64,000 bases of DNA from Bradyrhizobium barranii subsp. apii (lineage in GTDB: Bacteria > Pseudomonadota > Alphaproteobacteria > Rhizobiales > Xanthobacteraceae), in NCBI RefSeq assembly GCF_011516635.5, contig NZ_CP096255.1:2540501-2604500 (forward strand), written 5' to 3'. How positions within the stretch are numbered: the stretch's first letter is position 1; the number at the start of each line of letters is the position of its first letter. The notes below the pieces were generated by a model. It saw nothing but the letters and a program-made list of their open reading frames with translations, searched no databases and had not been told where the DNA came from. Below, one piece after another: positions 1-8,097 of this stretch. Both the position numbers and the translations under genes were made by a program.

Positions 1-147
1 ATAGTCCGAGCCCCAGTCGAACGTCTTGACGTTGAAGGCGAGGTCGCCGCTGCGTTTTGCGAGCGCCTCCAGCACGCGGACGCCGGCCGAGATAACCTCG
101 GGGCCGATGCCGTCGGCCGGAATTGCTGCGATCGAATGAGTGCGCAT
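1..147 (-). CDS. Tartrate/D-malate dehydrogenase family protein, N-terminus (cut by window edge)
   Basis: Only the first 49 codons are present; the gene runs off the left edge. The translation begins MRTHSIAAIPADGIGPEV and later reads FDWGSDY, which matches the start of the isocitrate/isopropylmalate dehydrogenase superfamily. The FDWGSDY segment is typical of its tartrate dehydrogenase/decarboxylase (TtuC) branch. Those cytoplasmic enzymes oxidise tartrate or D-malate with NAD and a divalent metal. The usual PGDGIG reads PADGIG here. The MFS carrier follows upstream in the same orientation only 21 nt away, which fits a tartrate-type uptake and oxidation unit. 3-Isopropylmalate dehydrogenase is the alternative but is less likely from the FDWGSDY segment. 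Confidence 0.75.
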   Translation of the reverse strand, partial: MRTHSIAAIPADGIGPEVISAGVRVLEALAKRSGDLAFNVKTFDWGSDY

Positions 148-168
148 GAAGATGCTCCGTTTGAGATG

Positions 169-1521
169 TCAGTGGGATTGCGGGACGGGTTCGACGGGCG
201 CGGTCTGCGCGCGCGACAATAGCAGGGTCAGGACCGCCGAGAGAACGAGCAGGCCGCTGACGAAATAGAGTCCGCCGACAAAACTGCCGGTCTGGTCCTT
301 GATCCAGCCGATCATGGCCGGACCGACGAAGCCGCCGAGATTGCCGATCGAGTTGATGGTGGCGATCCCAGCCGCGGCCGCGGGGCCGGACAGGAACAGC
401 GTCGGCATGCTCCACAGCGGCGGCTTGGCCGAGGAGATGCCGATGTTCACCAGCGCCAACGCCACCAGCACGGCGACGACGCCGGCCGCAAGCCCGGCAT
501 AGGCGAGGCCCGCAGCGGCGATCAGGCAGGCCCACACGACGTGCCAGGTACGCTCGCCGGTGCGGTCCGAGTGCCGCGCCCAGAGGATCATGGCGACGAC
601 GGCGGCGGTTGCAGGCAGGGCGTTGAGGAAGCCGACCTGAAGCGAGGAGAGGCCGAACTGCTTGATGATCTGCGGCGCCCAGACGCCGAGCGTGTAGAGG
701 CCGGCCGAGGTGCCGAAATAGATCAGCGACAGCGCCAGCACCCGCGGGTCCGCAAGCCCGCGCCAGATGCTGTGGCTCGCGGTCGCGGCCTTGCTCGTGG
801 TCTCAGCGTTCATGGTCTCGACCAGCCAGCGCCGCTCGTCCTCCGCAAGCCATTTCGCCTTCTCGGGGCGATCGGTCAGGAAACCGAGCACGACGAAGCC
901 GAGCACCACGGCCGGCAGCGCCTCCAGCACGAACAGCCATTGCCAGCCCTTGAAGCCGAGATGGCCGTCCATCTCCAGCAGCGCGCCTGATATCGGCGAG
1001 CCCAGCACGGTCGAGAGTGGCGCGGCCGCCATGAACAGCGCGGTCACCGCGGCGCGCTGGCGCGCCGGGAACCAGTAGGAGAGGTAGAGGATGATGCCGG
1101 GAAAGAAGCCGGCTTCGGCGACACCAAGCAGGAAGCGCAGCACGTAGAAGCTGGTCGCGCCTTGCACGAACGCCATCGCCGCCGACACGAGGCCCCAGGT
1201 GATCATCACCCGCGCGATCCAGATCCGCGCGCCGACCTTGTGCAGGATGATGTTGGACGGCACCTCGAACAGGAAGTAGCCCCAGAAGAAGATGCCGGCA
1301 CCGAAGCCGTAGACCACGGACGACAGGCCGATGTCCTTGTTCATCGTCAGCGAGGCGAAGCCGATATTGACGCGGTCGATGAAGGCCACGAAGTACAGCA
1401 GCATGATGAAGGGAACGATGCGCCAGGTGATCTTGCGCAGCACGCGCGTCTGAATCTCGCTCGCCACCCTGGCCTCCTCGAGTTCCGGTTCGTTGTTGTA
1501 TCGGCGGACCCGGAGGTCCAC
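169..1521 (-). CDS. MFS transporter, anion:cation symporter (ACS) family
   Basis: A 450-residue inner-membrane carrier with about 12 hydrophobic segments. The first helix reads VPFIMLLYFVAFIDRVNIGF, followed by GYFLFEVPSNI and the LGVAEAGFFPG segment, all hallmarks of the ACS family (tartrate, phthalate, hexuronate and related carboxylate carriers). The substrate is probably tartrate or a similar hydroxy-dicarboxylate, inferred only from the tartrate dehydrogenase-like gene 21 nt downstream on the same strand. A LysR regulator is divergent 102 nt away and is the likely controller. A second ACS-type carrier in this window (53487-55747) is a pseudogene with the same helix-1 motifs. Confidence 0.85.
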   Translation of the reverse strand: MDLRVRRYNNEPELEEARVASEIQTRVLRKITWRIVPFIMLLYFVAFIDRVNIGFASLTMNKDIGLSSVVYGFGAGIFFWGYFLFEVPSNIILHKVGARIWIARVMITWGLVSAAMAFVQGATSFYVLRFLLGVAEAGFFPGIILYLSYWFPARQRAAVTALFMAAAPLSTVLGSPISGALLEMDGHLGFKGWQWLFVLEALPAVVLGFVVLGFLTDRPEKAKWLAEDERRWLVETMNAETTSKAATASHSIWRGLADPRVLALSLIYFGTSAGLYTLGVWAPQIIKQFGLSSLQVGFLNALPATAAVVAMILWARHSDRTGERTWHVVWACLIAAAGLAYAGLAAGVVAVLVALALVNIGISSAKPPLWSMPTLFLSGPAAAAGIATINSIGNLGGFVGPAMIGWIKDQTGSFVGGLYFVSGLLVLSAVLTLLLSRAQTAPVEPVPQSH

Positions 1522-1572
1522 GCCGGCAACGAGCCTAGGCGGGGGAAGGAGGCATACTCAATTGGCGCTGGT

Positions 1573-1593
1573 TTATACAAAAAAATGATATAA
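1573..1593. promoter_or_regulatory. Candidate LysR-type operator (TTATA-N11-TATAA)
   Basis: In the 102-bp gap between the divergent MFS and LysR genes, the arms TTATA and TATAA are separated by 11 A-rich bases. This is the T-N11-A dyad expected of LysR-type recognition sites. It lies about 30 bp before the regulator's ATG, a usual place for autoregulation combined with divergent activation. Assignment is by motif and position only. Confidence 0.45.
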
Positions 1594-1623
1594 TCCTCGC
1601 CTGGCGAGACGAGAGGACCTTGG

Positions 1624-2541
1624 ATGGAATTGCATCAGTTGCGATGCTTCGTGGCGGCGGCCGAGCAGCTGCATTTCGGCCATGCGGCGCAGCAGCTTCA
1701 GATGCTGCCCTCCGCGCTCGGCCGGCAGATCAGGCTGTTGGAAGAAGATCTGGGAACGCGGCTGTTCGCACGGACCACGCGCGCGGTGTCGCTGACGGAA
1801 GACGGTTCGACGCTGCTGCGCGATGCCCGCGCCATCCTCGCCAAGGTCGAGGCGGTCGAGAGCAATCTGCGCAACCGCTCGCGTGCCGGCGCCGCGCGGC
1901 GGCTGCGGGTCGGCGCCATCGACAGCGCGGCGGCGGGATTGCTGCCGCCGCTCTTGCGCGATTTCCGCGACAAGCATCCTGAGATCGCGGTGCAGCTGCT
2001 CGAGGACAAGACCGTCCGGCTGCTGCCGAAGATTTTGACCGGCGCGCTGGATCTCGCCTTCGTCCGCCCGCCCGACAGTGCGGACAAGCGGCTCGAATTC
2101 CGCGATCTGCTCCAGGAGACCGCCATCGTGGCGTTTCCGCAGCGGCATGCGCTCGCCGAGCGCAAGTCGATCACGCTGGCGCAGATCGCCGACGAGGCGA
2201 TGCTGGTGCCGGACCGCCGCTCGCGGCCGCACAGCCATGACCTCACGATCAAGCTGTTCGAGCAGGCCGGACTGACGCCGCGCATCGTGCAGGTCGCCGA
2301 CGAGAAGCAGACCATCATCCATCTGGTGGCAACGAAGCTCGGCGTTGCGATCGTGCCGCGCTGGACCACGCGGATGGCGGTGACGGGCGTGCGCTTCGTG
2401 CCGCTGCGGCCGAAGCAGAGCGGCCCCATCGGCCGCCTGCCGCTTGCCGCCGCATGGCTGCGCGGTTCGCGCGACCCGGCCCGCGATGCCATGCTGGCGG
2501 TGCTGGAGGCGCGCCTGCGCAGCTATGCGCGGGAGGCGTGA
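1624..2541 (+). CDS. LysR family transcriptional regulator
   Basis: A 305-residue regulator. Residues 1-60 form the winged helix-turn-helix (MELHQLRCFVAAAEQLHFGH, then LPSALGRQIRLLEEDLGTRL and LTEDG). Residues about 90-300 form the periplasmic-binding-protein-like effector domain, which starts RLRVGAIDSAAAGLLPPLLR. The length is normal for the family. It is divergent from the ACS carrier and dehydrogenase, so it probably controls them in response to an organic acid. The aspartate dehydrogenase gene starts 38 nt downstream on the same strand and may be co-transcribed. The effector is unknown. Confidence 0.9.
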   Translation: MELHQLRCFVAAAEQLHFGHAAQQLQMLPSALGRQIRLLEEDLGTRLFARTTRAVSLTEDGSTLLRDARAILAKVEAVESNLRNRSRAGAARRLRVGAIDSAAAGLLPPLLRDFRDKHPEIAVQLLEDKTVRLLPKILTGALDLAFVRPPDSADKRLEFRDLLQETAIVAFPQRHALAERKSITLAQIADEAMLVPDRRSRPHSHDLTIKLFEQAGLTPRIVQVADEKQTIIHLVATKLGVAIVPRWTTRMAVTGVRFVPLRPKQSGPIGRLPLAAAWLRGSRDPARDAMLAVLEARLRSYAREA

Positions 2542-2579
2542 GCGGCTATGACATTGGCCTGGCGAGAAGGTGGGATGCG

Positions 2580-3404
2580 ATGACTGGACAGAAAGCTTCG
2601 AACGAATTGCGGGTTGCCATCGCAGGCCTGGGCTCGATCGGCACCAAGATCGCGTCGGCGCTCGATCAGGGTATCGAGGGCTTGACCCTGTCGGCCGTCG
2701 CGGTGCGCAATCCCGCCAAGCATCAGGCGTTTCTGGGCGGCCTGCGTCGTGCGCCATCCGTGCTGCCGATCGATCAGCTCGGTGACGCCGCGGATATCGT
2801 GGTCGAATGCGCGCCGAGCAGCCAGTTGCGCGCGATCGTCGAACCCGCGGTGAAACGCGGCAAGGCCGCGGTCGTCGTCAGCGTCGGCGGGCTGCTCGAC
2901 AATTTCGATCTCGTCGATCTCGCCCGCGCCAATGGTGGCCGCATCATCGTGCCGACCGGGGCGTTGATCGGGCTGGACGCCGTCAACGCCGCCGCAATCG
3001 GCACCATCAACTCGGTGAAGATGGTGACGCGCAAGCCGATCGACGGCTTGAAGGGCGCGCCCTTCATCGTCGAGAACAACATCGATATCGACAATCTGCG
3101 CGAGCCGCTCAAGCTGTTCGAGGGCACCGCGCGCGAGGCCGCAAAGGGCTTTCCGGCCAATCTCAACGTCGCGGTCGCGCTGTCGCTCGCGGGCGTCGGG
3201 CCCGACCGCACCTCGGTGCAGATCTGGGCCGATCCGACCGTGACGCGCAACGTTCACCGCATCGAGGTCGAAGCGGATTCGGCGCGCTTCTCGATGTCGA
3301 TCGAGAACATCCCGTCGGAGAATCCCAAGACGGGCCTGATCACGGCGCTCTCCGTGATCGCGCTGCTACGCAAGCAGCGCGCCACGCTTTGTGTCGGGAC
3401 GTAA
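2580..3404 (+). CDS. L-aspartate dehydrogenase
   Basis: A 274-residue cytoplasmic NAD(P)-dependent enzyme. Family members convert L-aspartate to iminoaspartate or oxaloacetate plus ammonia, a route that can feed NAD synthesis. An N-terminal Rossmann motif AGLGSIGTKIA is followed by VECAPSSQLR. The DUF108 catalytic part has GALIGLDAVNAAA, VTRKPIDGLKGAPF and FPANLNVAVALSLAG. The His in TRNVHRIEVE is the expected catalytic histidine. The ATG at 2580 was chosen because it begins directly before the Rossmann fold; upstream in-frame codons overlap the LysR gene and look non-native. No nadA or nadC gene is near, so a catabolic role with the neighbouring organic-acid genes is equally possible. Confidence 0.82.
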   Translation: MTGQKASNELRVAIAGLGSIGTKIASALDQGIEGLTLSAVAVRNPAKHQAFLGGLRRAPSVLPIDQLGDAADIVVECAPSSQLRAIVEPAVKRGKAAVVVSVGGLLDNFDLVDLARANGGRIIVPTGALIGLDAVNAAAIGTINSVKMVTRKPIDGLKGAPFIVENNIDIDNLREPLKLFEGTAREAAKGFPANLNVAVALSLAGVGPDRTSVQIWADPTVTRNVHRIEVEADSARFSMSIENIPSENPKTGLITALSVIALLRKQRATLCVGT

Positions 3405-3407
3405 CCT

Positions 3408-4712
3408 CTACGCGCCCGTGACGCGCCAGATCACGTTGCCGACGTCGTCGGCCATCAGCAGCGACTTCTTGTCGGGGCCGATCACGACGCCAACCGGGCG
3501 GCCGTAGGATTCCTTCTCGTCCGGGGACAGGAAGCCCGACAGGATGTCGCGACCGGGGCCGGAAGGCTTGCCGTTCTCGAACGGGATGAACACCAGTTTG
3601 TAGCCGGACAGCGTGCTGCGATTCCACGAGCCGTGCTGGCCGATCACCATGCCGTCGGGGAAGCCGGGCAGCGTGCCCGCCGGCATCCAGCACAGGCCGA
3701 GCGAGGCGGTGTGGCCGCCAAGCGCATAGTCCGGTTGAAGCGCCTTGGCGACCATCGCCGGATCCTGCGGCACGCGATCGTCGACCGTCTTGCCCCAGTA
3801 GCAATAGGGCCAGCCGTAGAAGCCGCCGTCGCGCACCGAGGTGAGATAGTCCGGCGGCGTCTCGTCGCCGAGCCCGTCGCGCTCGTTGACGACGGTCCAG
3901 AGCACGTTCGTATTGGGCTCCCACGCGAGTCCAACCGGGTTGCGCAGTCCCGCACCAAAAATGCGATGCGTGCCGGCGGCGAGATCGAGCTCATAGACCG
4001 CGGCGCGGCCTTCCTCGACCTCCATGCCCATCTCGGCGATGTTGCTGAGCGAGCCGACACCGGCATAGAGCTTCTTGCCGTCGGGGCTTGCGAGCAGGCT
4101 GCGCGTCCAGTGGCCGCTCGGCTTGAACGTCGTGAGCCGCTTGCCCGGCGCGGTGATGCGGTCGGCATTGGCGACATAGGGGAAGGCCATCACGCCGTCG
4201 GTGTTGCCGACATAGAAGGTGTTGCCGACCAGCGCCATGCCGAAGGGCTGGCTGAGGTTCTCCATGAAGGCGCCGCGCACTTCGGCGACGCCGTCGCCGT
4301 CCTTGTCGCGCAGCAGCGTGATGCGGTTGGCGCTGACGCCGAGCGCTGCGGCGCGCCGCATCGTCGCCTGCATCGCATAGTGAAACACCGACCTTGGCGC
4401 GCCCGCAATCTGCGTCGCCTCCGCGATCAGCACGTCGCCATTCGGCAGCACCTCGATCCAGCGCGGATGGTCGAGTCCAGTCGCGAACGCATTGACCTTG
4501 AGCCCGGGGGCGACCGTCGGCTTCTGCCCCTCGCTCCAGCCCCTGGCCGTCGGCATCTTCAAGGTCGGCAGCGCCCCCTGCGGCTTCGCTTCGGGAATCG
4601 CCGGCGCCTGGCCCCAGGCCGGCGCGGGCGCGGTGCCCGACAGCCGCCGCCATTGCAGCGCGGCACCGCCGATCAGCGCGACGAACTGCGCGAAGATGCT
4701 GGAAAAGGTCAT
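3408..4712 (-). CDS. PQQ-dependent sugar (sorbosone-type) dehydrogenase
   Basis: A 434-residue protein of the soluble-glucose/sorbosone dehydrogenase beta-propeller family, probably periplasmic or anchored by its N-terminal hydrophobic stretch (FAQFVALIGGAALQW). Family blocks are GLDHPRWIEVLPNGDVLIAE, FGAGLRNPVGLAWEP, GGFYGWPYCYWG and GQHGSWNRS. These enzymes oxidise aldoses or sorbosone with PQQ and pass electrons to the respiratory chain. The ATG at 4712 was preferred over one nine codons upstream because AGGGGA lies 6 nt before it. The gene is convergent with the aspartate dehydrogenase, with only 3 nt between the stops. The substrate cannot be told from sequence. Confidence 0.85.
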   Translation of the reverse strand: MTFSSIFAQFVALIGGAALQWRRLSGTAPAPAWGQAPAIPEAKPQGALPTLKMPTARGWSEGQKPTVAPGLKVNAFATGLDHPRWIEVLPNGDVLIAEATQIAGAPRSVFHYAMQATMRRAAALGVSANRITLLRDKDGDGVAEVRGAFMENLSQPFGMALVGNTFYVGNTDGVMAFPYVANADRITAPGKRLTTFKPSGHWTRSLLASPDGKKLYAGVGSLSNIAEMGMEVEEGRAAVYELDLAAGTHRIFGAGLRNPVGLAWEPNTNVLWTVVNERDGLGDETPPDYLTSVRDGGFYGWPYCYWGKTVDDRVPQDPAMVAKALQPDYALGGHTASLGLCWMPAGTLPGFPDGMVIGQHGSWNRSTLSGYKLVFIPFENGKPSGPGRDILSGFLSPDEKESYGRPVGVVIGPDKKSLLMADDVGNVIWRVTGA

Positions 4713-5076
4713 GGAAATCCCCTGTTGAACGTACGGCACAGTCCAACGACGGATCGCCCAAAGCCCCGCGCGGGCTCAGACCTTATCGTCGACCTCTCCA
4801 TATCCACGATGGGATGTCGTCGTGCCTTTTTGCGCGCGCATCCAACTGGGTAGCGGCAAAAAGGTCAACCGTTACGGAACTAGATCAGCGCCTATTCCCG
4901 AGGAATGGCAGCCGACCAAATTTGCATGGAGAGGAAAGTCAGCGGCCGATTTGCCGGTCCAGCCGCCGGCGCGAGCCTCTGCTCCTACGCTAGGCACGCC
5001 CAAAGGACGTTGCTGACTGATTTTCGGTGCCATTGCCCGCCGCGCGCCGTTACGACATCTCCAAGCATGCAACTGT
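4713..5076. other. Intergenic region without recognised gene
   Basis: About 360 bp between the sorbosone dehydrogenase and the CtrA-type box. It must hold the promoter of the minus-strand dehydrogenase gene. I see no convincing reading frame, RNA gene or terminator in it. Confidence 0.5.
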
Positions 5077-5092
5077 TTAACCATCCGTTAAC
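5077..5092 (+). promoter_or_regulatory. CtrA-type box TTAA-N7-TTAAC
   Basis: The bases TTAACCATCCGTTAAC match the full CtrA consensus TTAA-N7-TTAAC without mismatch. The box ends about 55 nt before the ATG of the coiled-coil protein gene at 5148, a normal promoter distance. CtrA is the cell-cycle master regulator of alphaproteobacteria. Regulation of this gene by CtrA is inferred, not shown. Confidence 0.6.
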
Positions 5093-5147
5093 CATAGCTA
5101 TTCATGATACTGCCCGTGTATGTGTGTTCGCGACGAGCTTGAATTGC

Positions 5148-5630
5148 ATGGCGCAGCGTGGTTCCAGAGCGCCAGTTGGAGGGGATGAGGGCGTCCTGAG
5201 CTTTCCCTCACCGCTGGCACCAGACAAGGGAGCAACGGCTCTCGATCTGGTATATCAAGCGGCCGATGTCTTCCGCGATATGGAGAAGCACGCCCGCGTG
5301 ACCGAAGCGCGTGCCCAATCACTTTGCACGAGCGCCATAGAAAGATTGCGGCTGGCCGAAGGGCGAGCGGAGGCCGCCGAGCGGGCACAGCGTGAACTCA
5401 CCGTAGCCACCCAAACTAAGCTGCAAGATGCTTGCCGAGCGCTGGAGCAAGCCCAGTGCTGCATTGAAGCTCAGAAGGATAAGTTGACGGCCGTAGAGCT
5501 TCGCGCCGAAGTTGCGGAAGCCGAAGCGCGACAAGCCAAGGAAGCGCTCGCGCTCGTTGAAGAGGCCATTCGCAAGCGTCTGCTTTGCGCAAATCCGCAT
5601 GCCGATGGCAGGTTGGCAGCGGTAGCCTGA
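5148..5630 (+). CDS. Hypothetical coiled-coil protein
   Basis: A 160-residue protein not assigned to a named family. After an N-terminal part (MAQRGSRAPVGG) comes GATALDLVYQAADVFRDME. From about residue 60 to 145 there is a long Ala/Glu/Arg/Gln-rich heptad region, with segments such as LRLAEGRAEAAERAQRE and ELRAEVAEAEARQAKEAL, that should form a coiled coil. No signal peptide or membrane helix is seen. The frame is open further upstream, but the ATG at 5148 was chosen because it lies downstream of the CtrA box and starts the conserved-looking part. A structural or scaffold role in a cell-cycle-controlled process is only a guess. Confidence 0.6.
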   Translation: MAQRGSRAPVGGDEGVLSFPSPLAPDKGATALDLVYQAADVFRDMEKHARVTEARAQSLCTSAIERLRLAEGRAEAAERAQRELTVATQTKLQDACRALEQAQCCIEAQKDKLTAVELRAEVAEAEARQAKEALALVEEAIRKRLLCANPHADGRLAAVA

Positions 5631-5857
5631 TCAATTGCGACTGCAATGACTCACTGGGTGCTACCGCGCGGGCAGGCGCGGAGCGGGCGAACTCACCCTG
5701 CTGTGAGCCTGGCGGTAGCCACCGCCTTCAGCATTTGAAATCGGGCGGGATGGGGTTCGACCCAAATAGGGCCGGTGCAGCCTGAGAGGCTCATTTTACT
5801 TACGGGACAACACCCCGCGTTACCCGCGCGCGCCAATTCCAATGACAGAGCCAAACG

Positions 5858-5873
5858 ATAACGAACCATTAAC
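5858..5873 (+). promoter_or_regulatory. CtrA-like box (ATAA-N7-TTAAC, one mismatch)
   Basis: ATAACGAACCATTAAC differs from TTAA-N7-TTAAC at one base. Before the IS256 insertion it would have stood about 80 nt upstream of the small gene at 7391. The IS now separates box and gene by about 1.5 kb. Confidence 0.4.
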
Positions 5874-5937
5874 CATGTTGGGCTATCTGGAGAATTGGGC
5901 ATTCGGGGCGCGTGTGCTGGCTTGCGGGCCAGCCGGT

Positions 5938-7365
5938 GGGGATGTCCCGGGTTCTGTTGAATTTCTGAAGAGGTCGGCGTTGCCCACCTTGAGCCGGTAG
6001 GCTCGGGGTGCTGATTCCACAAAGGAGAGCAACGCCATGACGAGAGATATCACACCGGCTGGTTGGCCGGCGACCGGGGCTGTGGAGAATCATTTGCGGA
6101 AGTGCGAGCGAGCTTCGATCGGTTCTGCCTTGCGGCAGGAATCGAGGCGCTCGGCACGATGATGGAGGCGGATGTGACAGCGGCCTGCGGGCCGCGCCAC
6201 GGTCGTGATGCGGCGCGGCGGGCGCACCGTTGGGGCCGAACGCGGGGGCGGATCGGTTTCCACGGCGGCAAGATCGAGGTCGGTCGCCCGCGGGTCCGGG
6301 GCATGGACGGCCGCGAGGTCACGATCCCGAGCTGGGAAACGGCGGCGCAGGAGGACTGGCTCGGTCGCTGGGCGATGAACCTGATGCTGATCAATGTGTC
6401 GACGCGCCGGTTCGGCCGCGCCGTCCGGCTGCCCGAGGGTGACGTGCCGGCACCGCCCGGATCGGGGATTTCGAAGTCGGCGGCCTCGCGGAGGTTCGTG
6501 GCTCTGTCGGCGGCGCGGCTGGCCGACTTCATGGCTGCCGATCTGTCCGCGCTCGACCTTCTGGTGGTCCAAATCGACGGGCTGCATCTCGACGACGATC
6601 TCGTGCTGGTGGCCGCGATCGGGGTTGACGGCGAAGGCAACAAGCATCCGCTGGCGCTGGTGGAAGGGGCGACCGAGAATGCAGCAACGGTTCAGGCCCT
6701 GCTGGACAACCTGGTCTCGCGCGGGCTCGACCCGACGGTGCCAAGACTGTTCATCGCCGACGGCGCGAAGGCGTTGTCGAAGGCGATCCGCCGCACCTTC
6801 GGTTCGGCCGCTGCGATCCAGCGCTGCCAGATCCACAAGGCGCGCAACATCATGGAACGCCTGCCGAAAGAGCATCATGCGGCCACCCGCCGGGTGCTGC
6901 GCCAGGCCTGGGAGCTCGATGACGCCGACAAGGCTGAAAAATTGATCCGCAATCTCGCGCGTCGACTCGACCAGCAATGGCCCGGCGTTGCGGCCAGTAT
7001 CCTCGAAGGCCTCGACGAAATCCTGACTGTCGTCCGGTTGAAGTTGCCGAAGGAGCTTCGCCGATCGCTCGCCTGTACCAATATCGCCGAGAACATGATG
7101 GGCACCATTCGCCGCGTCACGCGCAACGTTAAACGCTGGCGGGATGCCGGTATGGCCTTGCGATGGGTCGCGGCCGGTATGATCGAGGCCAACAAGGGCT
7201 TCCGACGATTGAAGGCGCATAAGCAATTGTCGGTTCTGCGTGCGGCCCTTCAAGCTCACCACGATCGCATGACAATCAAGTCCGTTGCCCACGTCACGAG
7301 GGCTGCGTAATATTCATTCCGGCAACGTCGACCCGACGTAGTTCAACAGCGATCGGGACATCCCC
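5938..7365 (+). mobile_element. IS256-family insertion sequence with 8-bp target duplication
   Basis: A 1428-bp element bounded by imperfect 24-bp terminal inverted repeats. The left end at 5938-5961 begins GGGGATGTCCC and ends TTGAA; the right end at 7342-7365 matches its complement at 20 of 24 positions. The 8 bp CAGCCGGT occur directly outside both ends (5930-5937 and 7366-7373), which is the target duplication expected for IS256. The element carries one mutator-type transposase gene. It sits between a CtrA-like box and a small gene at 7391. Confidence 0.93.
6063..7310 (+). CDS. IS256-family (mutator-type) transposase
   Basis: The conserved frame gives about 415 residues with the family's DDE catalytic domain. 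Asp is in VVQIDGLHLDDD and in RLFIADGAKAL, RCQIHKARN follows, and Glu lies in TNIAENMMGTIRRV. The well-placed start is elsewhere: an ATG at 6037 preceded by AAAGGAGA begins MTRDITPAGW but is in another frame. The conserved frame opens only from a TTG at 6063. This suggests a small indel between 6037 and 6063, so the N-terminus is probably damaged or made by a weak start. The rest of the protein looks complete. Confidence 0.88.
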   Translation: MAGDRGCGESFAEVRASFDRFCLAAGIEALGTMMEADVTAACGPRHGRDAARRAHRWGRTRGRIGFHGGKIEVGRPRVRGMDGREVTIPSWETAAQEDWLGRWAMNLMLINVSTRRFGRAVRLPEGDVPAPPGSGISKSAASRRFVALSAARLADFMAADLSALDLLVVQIDGLHLDDDLVLVAAIGVDGEGNKHPLALVEGATENAATVQALLDNLVSRGLDPTVPRLFIADGAKALSKAIRRTFGSAAAIQRCQIHKARNIMERLPKEHHAATRRVLRQAWELDDADKAEKLIRNLARRLDQQWPGVAASILEGLDEILTVVRLKLPKELRRSLACTNIAENMMGTIRRVTRNVKRWRDAGMALRWVAAGMIEANKGFRRLKAHKQLSVLRAALQAHHDRMTIKSVAHVTRAA

Positions 7366-7390
7366 CAGCCGGTAGCGTAGGCGTGGACCC

Positions 7391-7597
7391 ATGGCCCTTG
7401 ACCCGGAAGAACTCGTCACCCTGACAGATCACGGCTCGATGAAACTGCGCGCGGCAGTATCGCGCGCGATGACGTTGCCACCCAAGGAACGCAAGCGGAC
7501 GACAATCGTCCGCGAGGGTGAACCGGCGATCCTGCATTTCGAGCAGATCAAAAACCTTGCGGCGCGGTGGAACGAACGGCTCGCGCCAATCGACTGA
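7391..7597 (+). CDS. Small hypothetical protein separated from its promoter by IS256
   Basis: A 68-residue soluble, charged protein starting MALDPEELVTLTDHGSMKLR and ending ERLAPID. It has no signal peptide, membrane helix or recognised domain. Codon use resembles its neighbours. The IS256 target duplication ends 17 nt before its ATG, so native upstream signals, including a CtrA-like box at 5858, have been moved away. Whether it is still expressed is unknown. I do not recognise the family. Confidence 0.5.
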   Translation: MALDPEELVTLTDHGSMKLRAAVSRAMTLPPKERKRTTIVREGEPAILHFEQIKNLAARWNERLAPID

Positions 7598-7818
7598 CTA
7601 GTTTCGCTGTGCTGGTGTCAATCGAGCCCCGAGCCCCCAAAAGAGGCGGCCCGTGCACGGCCTCGTCGACCCTCGGTAAGCATGAGTTTGATGCCGGTCG
7701 CCGCATGCGGATTACCGTTCGTTGCGACCTGCGTCCGCGAAGGCCGCCGAGATTTCTCGCAATGAGCGCCGACCGCCCTTGGGCCGCACCCGCACGACTC
7801 ATGGCTTCCGCTGCCCCG
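7598..7818. other. Intergenic region without recognised gene
   Basis: About 220 bp between the 68-residue protein gene and the CtrA box. Short frames cross it on both strands, but none has a ribosome-binding site together with protein-like content. Confidence 0.4.
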
Positions 7819-7834
7819 TTAAGATTTCATTAAC
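7819..7834 (+). promoter_or_regulatory. CtrA-type box TTAA-N7-TTAAC
   Basis: TTAAGATTTCATTAAC is a mismatch-free match to the CtrA consensus. It ends 56 nt before the ATG of the DUF2934 gene at 7891, almost the same distance as the box before the coiled-coil gene at 5148. Confidence 0.6.
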
Positions 7835-7890
7835 CCTACTGGAGCAAGTCTTTTGGCCGGGCTGGGCGGATCATTCGCAAGGAAAATCCC

Positions 7891-8097
7891 ATGCCAAATC
7901 TGGAAGAGGCAATTCGCGAGCGCGCCTACCACCTCTGGGTCGCCGATGGGCAACCCGACGGAAAGGCGGAAGTCCATTGGATGCATGCTCAATACGAAAT
8001 TCTCGAGACGTCAGTTGCAAGCCCTGCTGTGGCTGACATCGTAGTGACAAAACCCGCCAGAAGGGTGCGATCCCCGAAAAAGCAAAACTCGCGCTAA
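7891..8097 (+). CDS. DUF2934 family protein
   Basis: A 68-residue protein whose N-terminal half, IRERAYHLWVADGQPDGKAE followed by HWMHAQYEIL, matches the DUF2934 family signature (RERAYxLWxxxGxPxGxxxxHW). The C-terminal tail is basic (ARRVRSPKKQNSR). Members are small cytoplasmic proteins common in rhizobia and of unknown function. A perfect CtrA-type box precedes it. The ATG at 7891 is the only reasonable start. Confidence 0.82.
   Translation: MPNLEEAIRERAYHLWVADGQPDGKAEVHWMHAQYEILETSVASPAVADIVVTKPARRVRSPKKQNSR

Noticed and set aside
5745-5765. tRNA-like GGTTCGA segment
   Set aside because: No acceptor stem or anticodon arm can be drawn around it.
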